The notes: generated by a model not told the origin, from the letters alone. Positions 7,920 through 16,966 are shown, counted from the stretch's first letter. The stretch: 35,602 bases of DNA from Rhodococcus marinonascens NBRC 14363 (GCF_001894885.1 NZ_BCXB01000038.1:1-35602), one strand, 5' to 3'. Translations and numbers: made by a program.

Positions 7920-8391
7920 AAGACTCATCAAAAAATCTTGTTGACACAATTCTTGGTCGGGGTCACACTCAGTGGCGGGTCCTCAGCCGTCTCGTCCGCG
8001 TAACCGGGTACCACAGCAAGGGACGGGAACAAGTAGATGTCGCCGAGCGCGAGTACTGCCTCGAAGTCTGTCAATTCGCCCGCCTCGAGCGCAGGTCTGT
8101 AGGGACAGTTTATGAATCGACCCCATTGTTCAAGAAGTTCGGCAAGAGCAATTCACTCCGAAACGGCAACCTTTCTGCAGGAGTCATGTCCTTCCGGTTT
8201 GAGGCATCGGCCGATCACGATGCTCTCCCCGGATTGACCGCCGACAAATGTCCTCGACTGGAAGGTTCCCGATAGTCGGTCCAGGTGGTTCTGCAGTCGC
8301 TGGTGAGTGCTGTATGGCTAGGGCACATTCGGTGCGTCGACGACGATTGGCGATAGTGCCAGTTCCGCTGCGATCTACTTGCCGGTGCTCC

Positions 8392-8466
8392 CTACGCGGC
8401 CAGCTCGTCTGCGAGACGTAGCTTCCGCACGATGGCCTCTGCCGACTGCCTCTTGCATTCCGCCAT
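8392..8466 (-). pseudogene. IS3 orfA 5' fragment (second element)
   Basis: The minus-strand frame reads MAECKRQSAEAIVRKLRLAD followed by ELAA and a stop, which is the first 24 residues of an IS3 OrfA (compare MAGRKRGSVEDIVRKLRRAD at 7660-7717). The rest of the element is missing. Divergence from the copy at 7436-7720 indicates a different IS. Confidence 0.7.
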
Positions 8467-9085
8467 CTCGCTGGCCGTTTCTTCCGGTCGCGTTCGATGG
8501 GTGCAACGGGACTCTAGATTGGCCCTGACTCATCCACGGGGACAGGCAAGGTCGGACCCGAAACACTTCGAATTCAGCCGGAGCACCGGATCGGCATTGG
8601 GCAGTATCCAATTGGTAGGCGGGCGCATCGAAATCGATGCCGGTTCGTGCGCTCACCTCGAACGCCCGCATCTTCGTGGAATGTGCTTGAACATTTCAGC
8701 ATCTTCCGACGGTTCGAGTTCGAATTCGAATTCGCGTTCATCTTCTGGTGCGGAACATGATTCGTCAGTCAAATGCGCTGCATCGAGATCCCTCGCCGGC
8801 CTCAGGCGGTCCTCGATTGCAAGCGAACAGCACCGATCCTGAAAGTACCTAGCATTTCAACTATTTGTCAGATGCGGGATTGATTGCCGCGGTTGACAAG
8901 TGAGGAAGTTCACAATACTCTCCGATGCACATTCCGAGATCGGAATACTCACTCACATCTCCTGTGAGCAATCGCCGCCTCCCGCGGAGGGGGGTCGGCG
9001 CACCCCGTCGGACTGTGGTATGGAATCTCGAGACTCGCTTTGCCACAGACCGGTTCAGCCTGATCGACTCTAAAGAAAAGGTAAT

Positions 9086-9931
9086 ATGAAGGTAACGGTT
9101 CGTTCTCAAGTTGTTGCCGGGATAGCCGGGTTTGCTGTGGTCGGCGGCATTGCAGGTGTCGGCGCCATGTCGTACACACAGCCCCCACTGAGCACCACGG
9201 CGCCGGAGATACAACTTGCGGGGTTCGCCGGGGATCTCGGCGACTACCTGTTCCCCGGCATTGGACAGGCCGCTGTCGACGCTGCCACTCGGGCCAACGA
9301 GACCGGCGACCCCAGGGGAGCCTTCGTCGGGCAATTCCCCAACCTGATCAGCCCGGCGCTCGCGATTACGACCTACTTCTTTCCGTGGGATCCGATATCC
9401 CTCTATCTGTCCGCCTATGCAATCGAACAACTGCTGGATACGGGCCAGCTTTTTCCGAGCGGCCCCACGAACCCGGGACATGAAGTTCCGGAACTGAGCA
9501 CCGAAGACACCGAGAAGCTCGCCGACGCAGTGAGTACCGTAGATGACAATCTTCGCAAAGTCGGCATCGACGTCAACGACCTCGACCCGAACAAGGTGCG
9601 CTCCGTACAGTCCGTCCTCGATTCTTTCGGCGCCACGTTCAAGATTCAGTCCGCTATCGACGAGTTGAACTTTGCGCGTGGGATCCTCAACCCCGAAGAT
9701 CCCGACGGCGGGACCTCGGATGACGGGACCTCGGATGACGGGACCTCGGATGACGGGACCTCGGATGACGGGACCTCGGATGGCGGGACCTCGGATGGCG
9801 GGACCTCGGATGGCGGGACCTCGGATGGCGGGACCTCGGATGGCGGGACCGCCGGCAGGGCCACCGGAAGCCTGACCAACGGGGTTGCAGGCGTGCTTCG
9901 CCATGCTCCTCAACCAGCGGCAACCGGATAG
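9086..9931 (+). CDS. Secreted protein with GTSD(D/G) repeat region, function unknown
   Basis: 281 residues; ATG at 9086 after AAAGG. Residues 1-30 (MKVTVRSQVVAGIAGFAVVG...) are a signal peptide. Residues about 45-205 form a domain I do not recognise, with a hydrophobic stretch (ISPALAITTYFFPWDPISLYL) and an Asp-rich helical part (STVDDNLRKVGIDVNDLDPNK). Residues about 209-253 are nine tandem five-residue repeats, GTSDD four times then GTSDG five times, encoded by a 15-bp DNA repeat. The tail has no LPXTG or membrane anchor. A strong hairpin follows. Its Asp/Gly-rich linker recalls those of the Ig-like proteins downstream, but the domains are unrelated. Part of its leader is repeated at 26568-26637. 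Confidence 0.75.
   Translation: MKVTVRSQVVAGIAGFAVVGGIAGVGAMSYTQPPLSTTAPEIQLAGFAGDLGDYLFPGIGQAAVDAATRANETGDPRGAFVGQFPNLISPALAITTYFFPWDPISLYLSAYAIEQLLDTGQLFPSGPTNPGHEVPELSTEDTEKLADAVSTVDDNLRKVGIDVNDLDPNKVRSVQSVLDSFGATFKIQSAIDELNFARGILNPEDPDGGTSDDGTSDDGTSDDGTSDDGTSDGGTSDGGTSDGGTSDGGTSDGGTAGRATGSLTNGVAGVLRHAPQPAATG
9710..9844. repeat. 15-bp tandem repeat inside the gene, nine copies
   Basis: Unit GGGACCTCGGATGAC or GGGACCTCGGATGGC, four of the first type then five of the second. The unit is a multiple of three, so copy-number change keeps the reading frame and changes only the linker length. Confidence 0.95.
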
Positions 9932-9949
9932 GCGGCGCCTCGAACAGCC

Positions 9950-9987
9950 CGCTTCCGGCATCGACGCTACCGACGATGCCGGAAGCG
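9950..9987. terminator. Terminator hairpin after the gene at 9086
   Basis: A 14-bp perfect stem (CGCTTCCGGCATCG at 9950-9963, its complement at 9974-9987) with a 10-nt loop lies 19 bp after the stop codon. It separates this gene from the array, so the array should have its own promoter downstream. Confidence 0.75.
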
Positions 9988-10269
9988 GTCACAGGAGGAG
10001 CTTGCGGTTCGTTGAGAGAGCGCAGTGCGCTGCGCTGTCACCACCGCCTTGCACTACTGGCGGAGCACGTCGAATTGTTTGGGCGTAGTTGTCTTGTGGC
10101 GGGTGAGGGATAGGCGAACCCCGGTTTCCCCGAGTGCGATTCCTTGTGGGACGAGCCCTTCCCGCAAGCGGTGATCCGGTCGATTGAAGGGCGCACTGAA
10201 CGGCCTCGAGGTCGCCCCCCCCCCCATCAGTCGGAGCAGCTGTCCCGAATTGCAATCGAGAGGAAACGC
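9988..10269 (+). promoter_or_regulatory. Upstream region of the array, with a C11 tract
   Basis: The 282 bp between the terminator and the A1 start codon contain no gene and must hold the promoter for A1 and probably for the following co-directional genes. An 11-C homopolymer lies at 10215-10225, 44 bp before the ATG. The ribosome binding site GAGAGGAAA matches those of the other members. No clear -35/-10 pair could be fixed. Confidence 0.45.
10215..10225. repeat. Homopolymer tract of 11 C
   Basis: Eleven consecutive C bases between GTCG and ATCAGTCGG in the leader of the first array gene. Such tracts change length by slippage, and are also common places for sequencing errors. Confidence 0.9.
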
Positions 10270-11463
10270 ATGTCTGACAACATCATCCGTTATGTGGTCA
10301 GCATCGTCAGTGTCATGGCGGTGGTCGCAGGGTTCGCGGTGACGGTCGGGACCGGCGCCGCGGGTGCGGCTTCCCAAACGAAGTCGTGGACCTCCGGAAA
10401 GACCAAGTTCACCCGAACGATCAGCAATGTGAACCCTGGAGTCAACTCCAGGGTCACCGTGCAGATCACAATCGAGAAGAAGTTCGGCAGTTCGGCGGAG
10501 TACATCTACGAGATCACGGACAGAACCCCTACATGCTGGAGCTTGTTGTCGTCGAAGGTGGACGGGCATCCCTATCAATCGGTCGGCCGCGGCCCAGGGG
10601 GTTATGGCGATACCCCCGGTGCCGCGAAGCTCGCGGCTGGCATCTTCGATTGGCCAATCCGCCCCATCATCAGTCCGAAGTCGATCATGTTCGAGTTCAC
10701 GTACAACGTGTGGAGTAACTGTGAGCAAGGTGTTCCATTCGAGACGGGGATGAGCTACAAGGGCTCGCACGGCACCAGCAACTTCAAGACCAAGGGCCCG
10801 GTGGTCACGATCGGTAAAGTCCCCACTACCACCGAGTTCGGCGATGTGCCGGCCGAAGTCCACCTCGGGCAGTCGGTGCCGCTGACGGCGACCGTCACCG
10901 GTGGCGCCAAAGGCGACACCGTCGAGTTCTACGACGGCGCCACCAAGATCGGGACGGCTGCGCTCGACAAAAAGGGTGTGGCGGCATTCGAGTGGACTCC
11001 GGACACGGCGGGTGAGCACACACTGTCGGCGAAGTACCTGGCCACCTCGCGGGTGGCGGGTTCGCAGTCGGGTGTGCAGACCGTCCCGGTCCCGGTCCCG
11101 GACGCGGAGACCACCACGGTGCTCACCGGCCCGTCGAGCGTGCAGGCCGGCGCGGAGGTGAGTTTCGAGGCGCAGATCTCCCCGACCCCTGAGGGTGGCA
11201 TCGTGCAGTTCAGGGACGGCGACACCGACTTGGGTATCCCTGTACCGGTGGTCGAAGGCGGCAAGGTTAGCATCACCCGCACCTTCGATTCCGCTGGCAC
11301 CCATGACATCACCGCCGTCTACGGCGGAGCACCGGGCTATGTCGGTTCGACCTCCGAGGCCCTCACCGTCACGGTCACCCTCGATGACGACGACGGCGAC
11401 GACGACGGCGGCACCGACGAGCCCGTCGGCACAGGTTCGGCAAGCAACACTTTCGGATCCTGA
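10270..11463 (+). CDS. Array member A1: secreted protein, N-domain plus two Ig-like domains
   Basis: 397 residues; the ATG at 10270 follows GAGAGGAAA, while the longer open frame upstream is not conserved in the family. Residues 1-34 are a Sec signal peptide ending near AAGA|AS. Residues 35-183 are the family N-domain, with Cys89 (TPTCW) and Cys151 (SNCEQ), a likely disulfide once exported. Ig-like domain 1 is about 186-275 (VGQSVPLTATVTGG equivalent, then VEFYDGATKIGTA, LSAKYLATS). Ig-like domain 2 is about 278-370 (TTVLTGPSSVQAG, VQFRDGDTDLG, YVGSTSEALTVTV). An Asp/Gly linker follows, and the tail is GTGSASNTFGS. About 340 bases from 10872 are almost identical to A10. It is first in the array and lies behind the C11 tract. 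Confidence 0.88.
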   Translation: MSDNIIRYVVSIVSVMAVVAGFAVTVGTGAAGAASQTKSWTSGKTKFTRTISNVNPGVNSRVTVQITIEKKFGSSAEYIYEITDRTPTCWSLLSSKVDGHPYQSVGRGPGGYGDTPGAAKLAAGIFDWPIRPIISPKSIMFEFTYNVWSNCEQGVPFETGMSYKGSHGTSNFKTKGPVVTIGKVPTTTEFGDVPAEVHLGQSVPLTATVTGGAKGDTVEFYDGATKIGTAALDKKGVAAFEWTPDTAGEHTLSAKYLATSRVAGSQSGVQTVPVPVPDAETTTVLTGPSSVQAGAEVSFEAQISPTPEGGIVQFRDGDTDLGIPVPVVEGGKVSITRTFDSAGTHDITAVYGGAPGYVGSTSEALTVTVTLDDDDGDDDGGTDEPVGTGSASNTFGS

Positions 11464-11502
11464 CCCGACTGCGAAGCACGCTTCATCATCGAGAGGAAAT
11501 TG

Positions 11503-12663
11503 ATGTCCGGCAGGAACATGCGACGCACGATCGGCGCCATCAGTGCCGTGGTGGTGACCGCAGGATTCGCTGTCACCGGCGGTGCCGGCGTCGCGGGTGC
11601 GGATTCCAAATCGATATCGTGGTCCGACGGTTTCAGCAAGTTCACCCGGACGATCAGCAACGTCAATGCCCGCCCGGGAGACACCATCACCGTGTCGACG
11701 AAGTTCGAACGGAAGGTCGGTGGTGTGTTCGAGAATATCGGCGAGGTCACCGACGTGCACCCGCAATGTCTGACGGTCAAGTCGGCGAAGGTGGACGGGA
11801 AGAACCACGATCTCGCGAGCGGATCCCCCAGGTGGGCGCAGGTCAGAGGGTCCTGGAAAGTGCACCCGATCATCAACCCGAAGTCGCACACGTTCGAGTT
11901 CACGTACCTGGTCGGGAACTGTGACCGCAACGTTCCGCTGGAGACGGGAATGCGCTACGTGGGTTCGCTCGGAATGGGTGTCTACGAAACGAAGGGTCCA
12001 GAAATCACGGTCGGGTCGAGCACAACCAGCACCATCCTCGGAGTGCCGGACGACGCGCAGGTCGGTAGCTCGGTGCCGTTGCGGGCGACCGTTATCAACT
12101 CGTTCGGCAGCGTAGGCACCGGTTCCGTCGAGTTCTACGACGACACCACGAAGATTGGGGAGGCTCCCGTGAAGGATGCATTTCTCTGGGGTGTGGCAAC
12201 GTTCGACTGGACACCGGACACGGAGGGTTTGCGCAAACTGTCTGCGAAATATGTGGGCACCTCACAAATCCTAGGTTCGCAGTCGAGCGTGGAGACCGTG
12301 CAGGTATCGCCGGCCCCGGACGCCGAGACCGTCACGGTGCTCAGGGGACCCTCGACCGCGCAGACCGGCACCGAGGTAATCTTCGGCTCGCAGGTCTCCC
12401 CGACCCCCGAGGGCGGCACCGTGCAGTTCAGGGACGGCGACACCGACCTGGGCGCCCCGGTACCGGTGGATGCGGACGGCAAGGCGAACATCACCCACAC
12501 GTTCGATTCCGAAGGTGCTTATGCCATCACCGCCGTCTACGGCGGAGCACCGGGCTATGTCGGTTCGACCTCCGAGGCCGTTACGGTCACTGTCAACGAC
12601 GCGGATGGTGGCACCGGCGAGCCCATCGGCACGGGATCAGCGGGCAACGTCTTCGGATCCTGA
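11503..12663 (+). CDS. Array member A2: secreted protein, N-domain plus two Ig-like domains
   Basis: 386 residues; ATG at 11503 (a TTG one codon earlier is less likely), 39 bp after the A1 stop. Signal peptide MSGRNMRRTIGAISAVVVTA with cleavage near GVAGAD. The N-domain keeps both cysteines (HPQCLTV, GNCDRN). Ig domain 1 is a longer variant with an extra loop (NSFGSVGTGSVEFYDD and VKDAFLWGVATFDW) that is also seen in A3 and A7. Ig domain 2 carries the VIFGSQVSPTPEGG variant shared with A15. Tail GTGSAGNVFGS. The mix of variants within one gene is what recombination between members would give. Confidence 0.87.
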   Translation: MSGRNMRRTIGAISAVVVTAGFAVTGGAGVAGADSKSISWSDGFSKFTRTISNVNARPGDTITVSTKFERKVGGVFENIGEVTDVHPQCLTVKSAKVDGKNHDLASGSPRWAQVRGSWKVHPIINPKSHTFEFTYLVGNCDRNVPLETGMRYVGSLGMGVYETKGPEITVGSSTTSTILGVPDDAQVGSSVPLRATVINSFGSVGTGSVEFYDDTTKIGEAPVKDAFLWGVATFDWTPDTEGLRKLSAKYVGTSQILGSQSSVETVQVSPAPDAETVTVLRGPSTAQTGTEVIFGSQVSPTPEGGTVQFRDGDTDLGAPVPVDADGKANITHTFDSEGAYAITAVYGGAPGYVGSTSEAVTVTVNDADGGTGEPIGTGSAGNVFGS

Positions 12664-12704
12664 GACCTGTCTACGAAACACGCTGCATCATCGAGAGGAA
12701 AGAG

Positions 12705-13898
12705 ATGTCCGGCATGAATATTCGCCGCATGATCAGCGCCCTGGGTGTCGTGGCGGTAACCGTAGGATTTACCTTGGCCGCCGTCGACGTAGCCAGTGCA
12801 GCTCCAGCGACGCTGTCTTGGAAGGACGGCAAGACCAAGTTCACCCGAACGATCAGCAATGTGAACCCTCGAGTCAACGAGAGGGTCACCACGTCGACGA
12901 AGATCGAACGGACCGGTGGGGTGGTGGAGTACATCAGAGAGGTCACGGACATCACCCCTACATGCTGGAGCTTGGTGTCGGCGAAGGTGGATGAGGAGCC
13001 CTATAGTGCTGGCGATACCGCGGGTGCAGCACAGGTCAAGGGAGGCCCTACCCAGTGGCCGATTCGCGGCCTGGTCAGCCGGAATTCGCGAACATTCGAG
13101 TTCACGTACAGGATCACGGACAGCTGCAGTCGCACCGTTCCCGTGGACACGGGGGTGACCTACGACGGAACGCTCGGCAAAGGTAACTACAAGACCAAGG
13201 GCCCGGAGGTCACGGTTGTCAAAGATCCCACTACCACCGAGTTCGGCGATGTGCCTACCGGTATGCAGGTCGGGCAGTCGGTGCCGTTGACGGCGAACGT
13301 GACCAATGGAGCGCAACAAATAGTCAGTGGTGACGTCGAGTTCTACGACGGCACCACCAAGATAGGGGAGGCCCCAGTGAGAAAGGGGTCTCAGTACTGG
13401 AAGGGCACGGCGGCTCTCGACTGGACACCCAGCACGGAGGGTACGCACAGCCTGTCCGCGGTATACGTGGAGACCTCGAAGGTCGCGCGCTCGGAGTCGA
13501 GCAAGCGGACCGTGCAGATTTCGTCGGTCCCGGACGCGGAGACCAGAACGGTGGTCACCGGACCGGCGACCGCGCAGACCGGTACCGAGGTGAGTTTCGA
13601 GGCGCAGGTGTCCCCGGCCCCCGAGGGTGGCATCGTGCAGTTCAGGGATGGTGACACCGACTTGGGTATCCCGGTACCGGTGGGCGAAAACGGTAGGGTT
13701 AGCATCACCCGCACCTTCGATTCCGAAGGCGCCCATGACATCACCGCCGTCTACAGCGGTGCACCGGGCTACTCCGGCTCGACCGCTCAGCCCATCACTG
13801 TCACGGTCACCGTCAACGATGAGGGTGGTGGCGCCGACGACGGCGGCAACACGGATGGAGGCGGCACAGGATCGGCCGGCAACATATTTGGATTCTGA
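12705..13898 (+). CDS. Array member A3: secreted protein, N-domain plus two Ig-like domains
   Basis: 397 residues; ATG at 12705, 41 bp after A2, with GAGAGGAAA upstream. The signal peptide (MSGMNIRRMISALGVVAVTV) ends near DVASA|AP. The N-domain is closest to that of A1: it shares KTKFTRTISNVNP and the TPTCWSLVSAKVD segment, with the second Cys in TDSCSRT. Ig domain 1 is the long-loop type (NGAQQIVSGDVEFYDG, RKGSQYWKGTAALDW). Ig domain 2 is followed by a short Gly/Asp linker. The tail ends GNIFGF, the only member with a terminal Phe instead of Ser. Confidence 0.87.
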   Translation: MSGMNIRRMISALGVVAVTVGFTLAAVDVASAAPATLSWKDGKTKFTRTISNVNPRVNERVTTSTKIERTGGVVEYIREVTDITPTCWSLVSAKVDEEPYSAGDTAGAAQVKGGPTQWPIRGLVSRNSRTFEFTYRITDSCSRTVPVDTGVTYDGTLGKGNYKTKGPEVTVVKDPTTTEFGDVPTGMQVGQSVPLTANVTNGAQQIVSGDVEFYDGTTKIGEAPVRKGSQYWKGTAALDWTPSTEGTHSLSAVYVETSKVARSESSKRTVQISSVPDAETRTVVTGPATAQTGTEVSFEAQVSPAPEGGIVQFRDGDTDLGIPVPVGENGRVSITRTFDSEGAHDITAVYSGAPGYSGSTAQPITVTVTVNDEGGGADDGGNTDGGGTGSAGNIFGF

Positions 13899-13937
13899 TT
13901 CGACCACGGAACACGCTTCATCATCGAGAGGAAAATC

Positions 13938-14816
13938 ATGTCCGGCAGGAACATACGCCGCATAGTCGGTGTCCTCGGTGCCGCCGCGGTGGCCGCAGGA
14001 TTCGTGGTCGCTGCTGGTGTCGGTGTTGCCGGCGCGGCAGACAGTTCGGTGACGTGGACCGACGGAAACGCCAGGTTCACCCGCAGTTTCAGTAACATAA
14101 AACCTAGTGCGGGCGACGATATCACCGTGTCGACGAAGTTCGAATGGTTCAAAGGTTCGGTCTTCGAATCTGAATTCATCTACGACATCTGGGACGTACA
14201 CCCGGAATGTCTGACCTTCAAGTCGGCGACGGTGGACGGGAAGCCATATGACATCCATACGCAGGATGCCGATTTCGTGAGGGTCAGCAACAACACGAAT
14301 GCGTGGAGTGTGACCCCTCCAAGCGGCAGCAATCGGTCGCGCACGTTCGCGTTCACGTATCAGGTTGGGACGAACTGCAACCGCAACGTCCCGCTGACGA
14401 CAGGGATGCGCTACCTCAGTTCCCGTTCCTCCGGCGGAAACATCAATGCCTACAGCGATGTGGGCCCGGACGTCACGGTCAGGTTGGACACCTCCAGTAC
14501 CGCTCTCGATACTGTGTCGTCCGGTGTGCAGGTCGGGCAGTCGGTACCGCTGACGGCGACGGTGACCGGTGGTGCCGCCGGAGACGCGGTCGAGTTCTAC
14601 GACGGCCCAGCCAAACTCGGGACGGCCCTGCTCGACGGCACTGGTGTGGCGGCCTTCGGCTGGATACCGGACGCGGTGGGCAGACACGGTCTGTCTGCGA
14701 AATACCTGGGAAACCCACAGACCGAGAGCTCACAGTCGAGTTTGCAGACCGTGCAGGTCTCCCTCGATGCCGAACCCGGCACCACTGGGTCGGTCGGCAA
14801 TCTCTTCGGATCCTGA
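13938..14816 (+). CDS. Array member A4: short form, N-domain plus one Ig-like domain
   Basis: 292 residues; ATG at 13938, 39 bp after A3. Signal peptide MSGRNIRRIVGVLGAAAVAA, cleavage near GVAGAA. The N-domain is diverged but keeps both cysteines (HPECLTF, GTNCNRN). One Ig-like domain follows (VGQSVPLTATVTGGAAGDAVEFYDG). Then the sequence runs straight into a short DAEPGTTG linker and the tail TGSVGNLFGS, so the second Ig domain is missing by a clean in-frame loss. Confidence 0.85.
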   Translation: MSGRNIRRIVGVLGAAAVAAGFVVAAGVGVAGAADSSVTWTDGNARFTRSFSNIKPSAGDDITVSTKFEWFKGSVFESEFIYDIWDVHPECLTFKSATVDGKPYDIHTQDADFVRVSNNTNAWSVTPPSGSNRSRTFAFTYQVGTNCNRNVPLTTGMRYLSSRSSGGNINAYSDVGPDVTVRLDTSSTALDTVSSGVQVGQSVPLTATVTGGAAGDAVEFYDGPAKLGTALLDGTGVAAFGWIPDAVGRHGLSAKYLGNPQTESSQSSLQTVQVSLDAEPGTTGSVGNLFGS

Positions 14817-14854
14817 CCAGAATACGAAGCACACTTCGCATTGAGAGGAAATTG

Positions 14855-15703
14855 ATGTTCGGCAAAAATATTCGTCGCTTGCTTGGTGCACTGGGCGCCG
14901 GGACAGTGGTCGCTGGATTCGCGGTCACCGTCGGTGCCGGCGTGGCGGACGCAGCACCCGCCACGGTGACCTGGACCGATGGTGATCACACGTTTACTCG
15001 CACGATCAGCGACGCAACCCCCTACCCGGGAGACACCGTCACCGTGTCGACGAAGTTCGAAACTAACGCCTTTGGCCTTATAGAGTTCATCTCCCTGGTC
15101 AACGACGTGCGCCCGGAATGCTTCACGTTCGAGTCGGTGGAGGTGGACGGGACGCCCTATCATCTCGACAGCCAGGATGCCGTTGGGGCTCAGATCACAG
15201 GGGGGTGGGAGTGGAGTAGGTCTAGAAACCCGTCGCACACGTTCGAATTCACTTACCAGGTGGGCGACAACTGCGACCTCAACGTTCCGTTGACGACGGG
15301 AATGCGCTACTACTCTTCGGGCAGCCACGCCTACAACACCATGGGCCCGGATGTCACGGTCAGAAAAGACCCTACGACCACTGCTCTTGCTGACGTGCTG
15401 ACCGATGTGCGGGTCGGGCAGTTGGTACCGCTGACGGCGACCGTGACCGGCGCCGCCGCCGGTGACATCGTCGAGTTCTATGACGGCGCCACCAAGATCG
15501 GGACGGCTCAGCTGGGCAGCCTTCGCATGGCAACACTCGACTGGATACCGGCCACCGGGGGTGAGCACAGCCTGTCCGCGAAATATGTTGGGGCCCAGCG
15601 GACACAGAGTTCGCAGTCGAGCGTGCAGACCGTGCAGGTCTCAAACGCCCCGAACACCGACGACGGAGGCACCGGATCGGCGGGCAACATCTTCGGATCC
15701 TGA
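14855..15703 (+). CDS. Array member A5: short form, N-domain plus one Ig-like domain
   Basis: 282 residues; the ATG at 14855 is chosen by the TTGAGAGGAAA leader and MFGKNIRR start, 38 bp after A4; the open frame reaching back into A4 is only a shadow. Signal peptide ends near GVADA|AP. The N-domain has both cysteines (RPECFTF, GDNCDLN). One Ig-like domain (VGQLVPLTATVTGAAAGDIVEFYDG), then NAPNTDDGGTG and the standard tail GSAGNIFGS. It shares the single-Ig layout with A4 and A12. Confidence 0.85.
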   Translation: MFGKNIRRLLGALGAGTVVAGFAVTVGAGVADAAPATVTWTDGDHTFTRTISDATPYPGDTVTVSTKFETNAFGLIEFISLVNDVRPECFTFESVEVDGTPYHLDSQDAVGAQITGGWEWSRSRNPSHTFEFTYQVGDNCDLNVPLTTGMRYYSSGSHAYNTMGPDVTVRKDPTTTALADVLTDVRVGQLVPLTATVTGAAAGDIVEFYDGATKIGTAQLGSLRMATLDWIPATGGEHSLSAKYVGAQRTQSSQSSVQTVQVSNAPNTDDGGTGSAGNIFGS

Positions 15704-15742
15704 CCCACCCATTACGCACGCTTGATCATCGAGAGGAAATTC

Positions 15743-16927
15743 ATGTTTGGTAGGAATATTCGTCGCACGATCGGTGCCGTCAGTGCCGTGGCGGTGGCCG
15801 CGGGGTTCGCGGTCACCGTGGGTGTCGGCGTCGCGGGTGCGGCTTCCCAAACGACGTCGTGGATGGACGGGAAGAGCAAGTTCACCCGCACGGTCAGCAA
15901 CGTGAGTCCCCATGCGGGAGACACCATCACCGTGTCGACGAAGTTCGAACGACCCAAGGGCAAAGGGGGGTCAGTGGTGGAGTACATCCGCGAGGTCACG
16001 GACGTGCACCCGGAATGTCTGACGGTTCAGTCGGCGAAGGTGGATGGGAAGTCTTACGGCATCGACAGCCAGGGCAGTGATTGGGCGAGGGTCAAGGGCG
16101 GCCCCACCAAGTGGCCGGTACGCCCCGTCCTCAGTCCTAAGTCGCGCACGTTCGAGTTCAAATACAAGGTCGGGGCGAATTGTGACCGCAACTCTGCGCT
16201 GAAGACGGGAATGCGCTACTCGGGTTCGCTCGGCAGCGGTACGTACAACACCAAGGGTCCGGCCATCAAGGTCGGGTTGGACTCCTCGACCACCGTTTTC
16301 GGTGCCGTACCGTCCGATCTGCAGGTCGGGCAGCCGGTACAGCTGACCTCGACCGTGACCAGTGGCGCCACCGGTGACCCCGTCGAGTTCTATGACGGTG
16401 CCACCAAGATCGGGACGGCCGCGCTCGACGGCAAGGGTGTGGCGGCCTTCGGCTGGATTCCGGACACGGAGGGTGAGCACGCACTGTCCGCGAAGTACCT
16501 GGCTACCTCGCGGGTGACGGGTTCGCAGTCGGGTGTGCAGACGGTGCAGGTCTCTCCGGTCCCGGACGCGGAGACCACCACGGTGCTCACCGGCCCGGCA
16601 ACCGCACAGACCGGTGCGGAGGTGAGTTTCGAGGCGCAGGTGTCCCCGATCCCTGAGGGTGGCACCGTGCAGTTCCGGGACGGCGACACCGACCTGGGTG
16701 CCCCGGTACCGGTGGATGCGGACGGCAAGGCGAGCATCACCCACACCTTCGATTCCGAAGGCACCCATGAGATCACCGCCGTCTACAGCGGGGCAGCGGG
16801 TGTTTCCGGTTCGACGGCCGAGCCGGTCACGGTCACGGTCACCGACGCGGACGGTGGCCCCGACGACGGCGACGGTGGTACCGATGACGGTGGCACAGGA
16901 TCGACGGGTAACATCTTCGGCTCCTGA
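15743..16927 (+). CDS. Array member A6: secreted protein, N-domain plus two Ig-like domains
   Basis: 394 residues; ATG at 15743 (MFGRNIRRTIGAVSAVAVAA), 39 bp after A5. The N-domain has both cysteines (HPECLTV, GANCDRN) and a seven-residue Lys/Gly insert (PKGKGGS). Ig domain 1 is the short-loop type, ending LSAKYLATSRVTGSQSGVQ. Ig domain 2 and the start of the linker (about 16570-16860) are almost base-identical to A16 12.7 kb away. The linker is Asp/Gly-rich (DADGGPDDGDGGTDDG), with tail GSTGNIFGS. Confidence 0.87.
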   Translation: MFGRNIRRTIGAVSAVAVAAGFAVTVGVGVAGAASQTTSWMDGKSKFTRTVSNVSPHAGDTITVSTKFERPKGKGGSVVEYIREVTDVHPECLTVQSAKVDGKSYGIDSQGSDWARVKGGPTKWPVRPVLSPKSRTFEFKYKVGANCDRNSALKTGMRYSGSLGSGTYNTKGPAIKVGLDSSTTVFGAVPSDLQVGQPVQLTSTVTSGATGDPVEFYDGATKIGTAALDGKGVAAFGWIPDTEGEHALSAKYLATSRVTGSQSGVQTVQVSPVPDAETTTVLTGPATAQTGAEVSFEAQVSPIPEGGTVQFRDGDTDLGAPVPVDADGKASITHTFDSEGTHEITAVYSGAAGVSGSTAEPVTVTVTDADGGPDDGDGGTDDGGTGSTGNIFGS

Positions 16928-16966
16928 CCCTGCTACCACGAATGCTTCATAGTTGAAAGGGAATTC

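Larger units (their letters stand above)
7769..9085. other. Gene-poor degraded region
   Basis: About 1.3 kb with no convincing intact gene on either strand. It contains the degenerate direct repeats at 7811-7919 and an IS3 orfA fragment at 8392-8466. Short open frames such as 7892-8275 lack a ribosome binding site and family features. The final 60 bp are the leader of the gene at 9086. Confidence 0.5.

Noticed and set aside
7892-8275. 127-codon plus-strand open frame
   Set aside because: No ribosome binding site, no recognised motif, lies in IS-derived debris.
9710-9844. CRISPR-like regular repeats
   Set aside because: Units are contiguous, 15 bp, in frame and without spacers; this is a coding tandem repeat.
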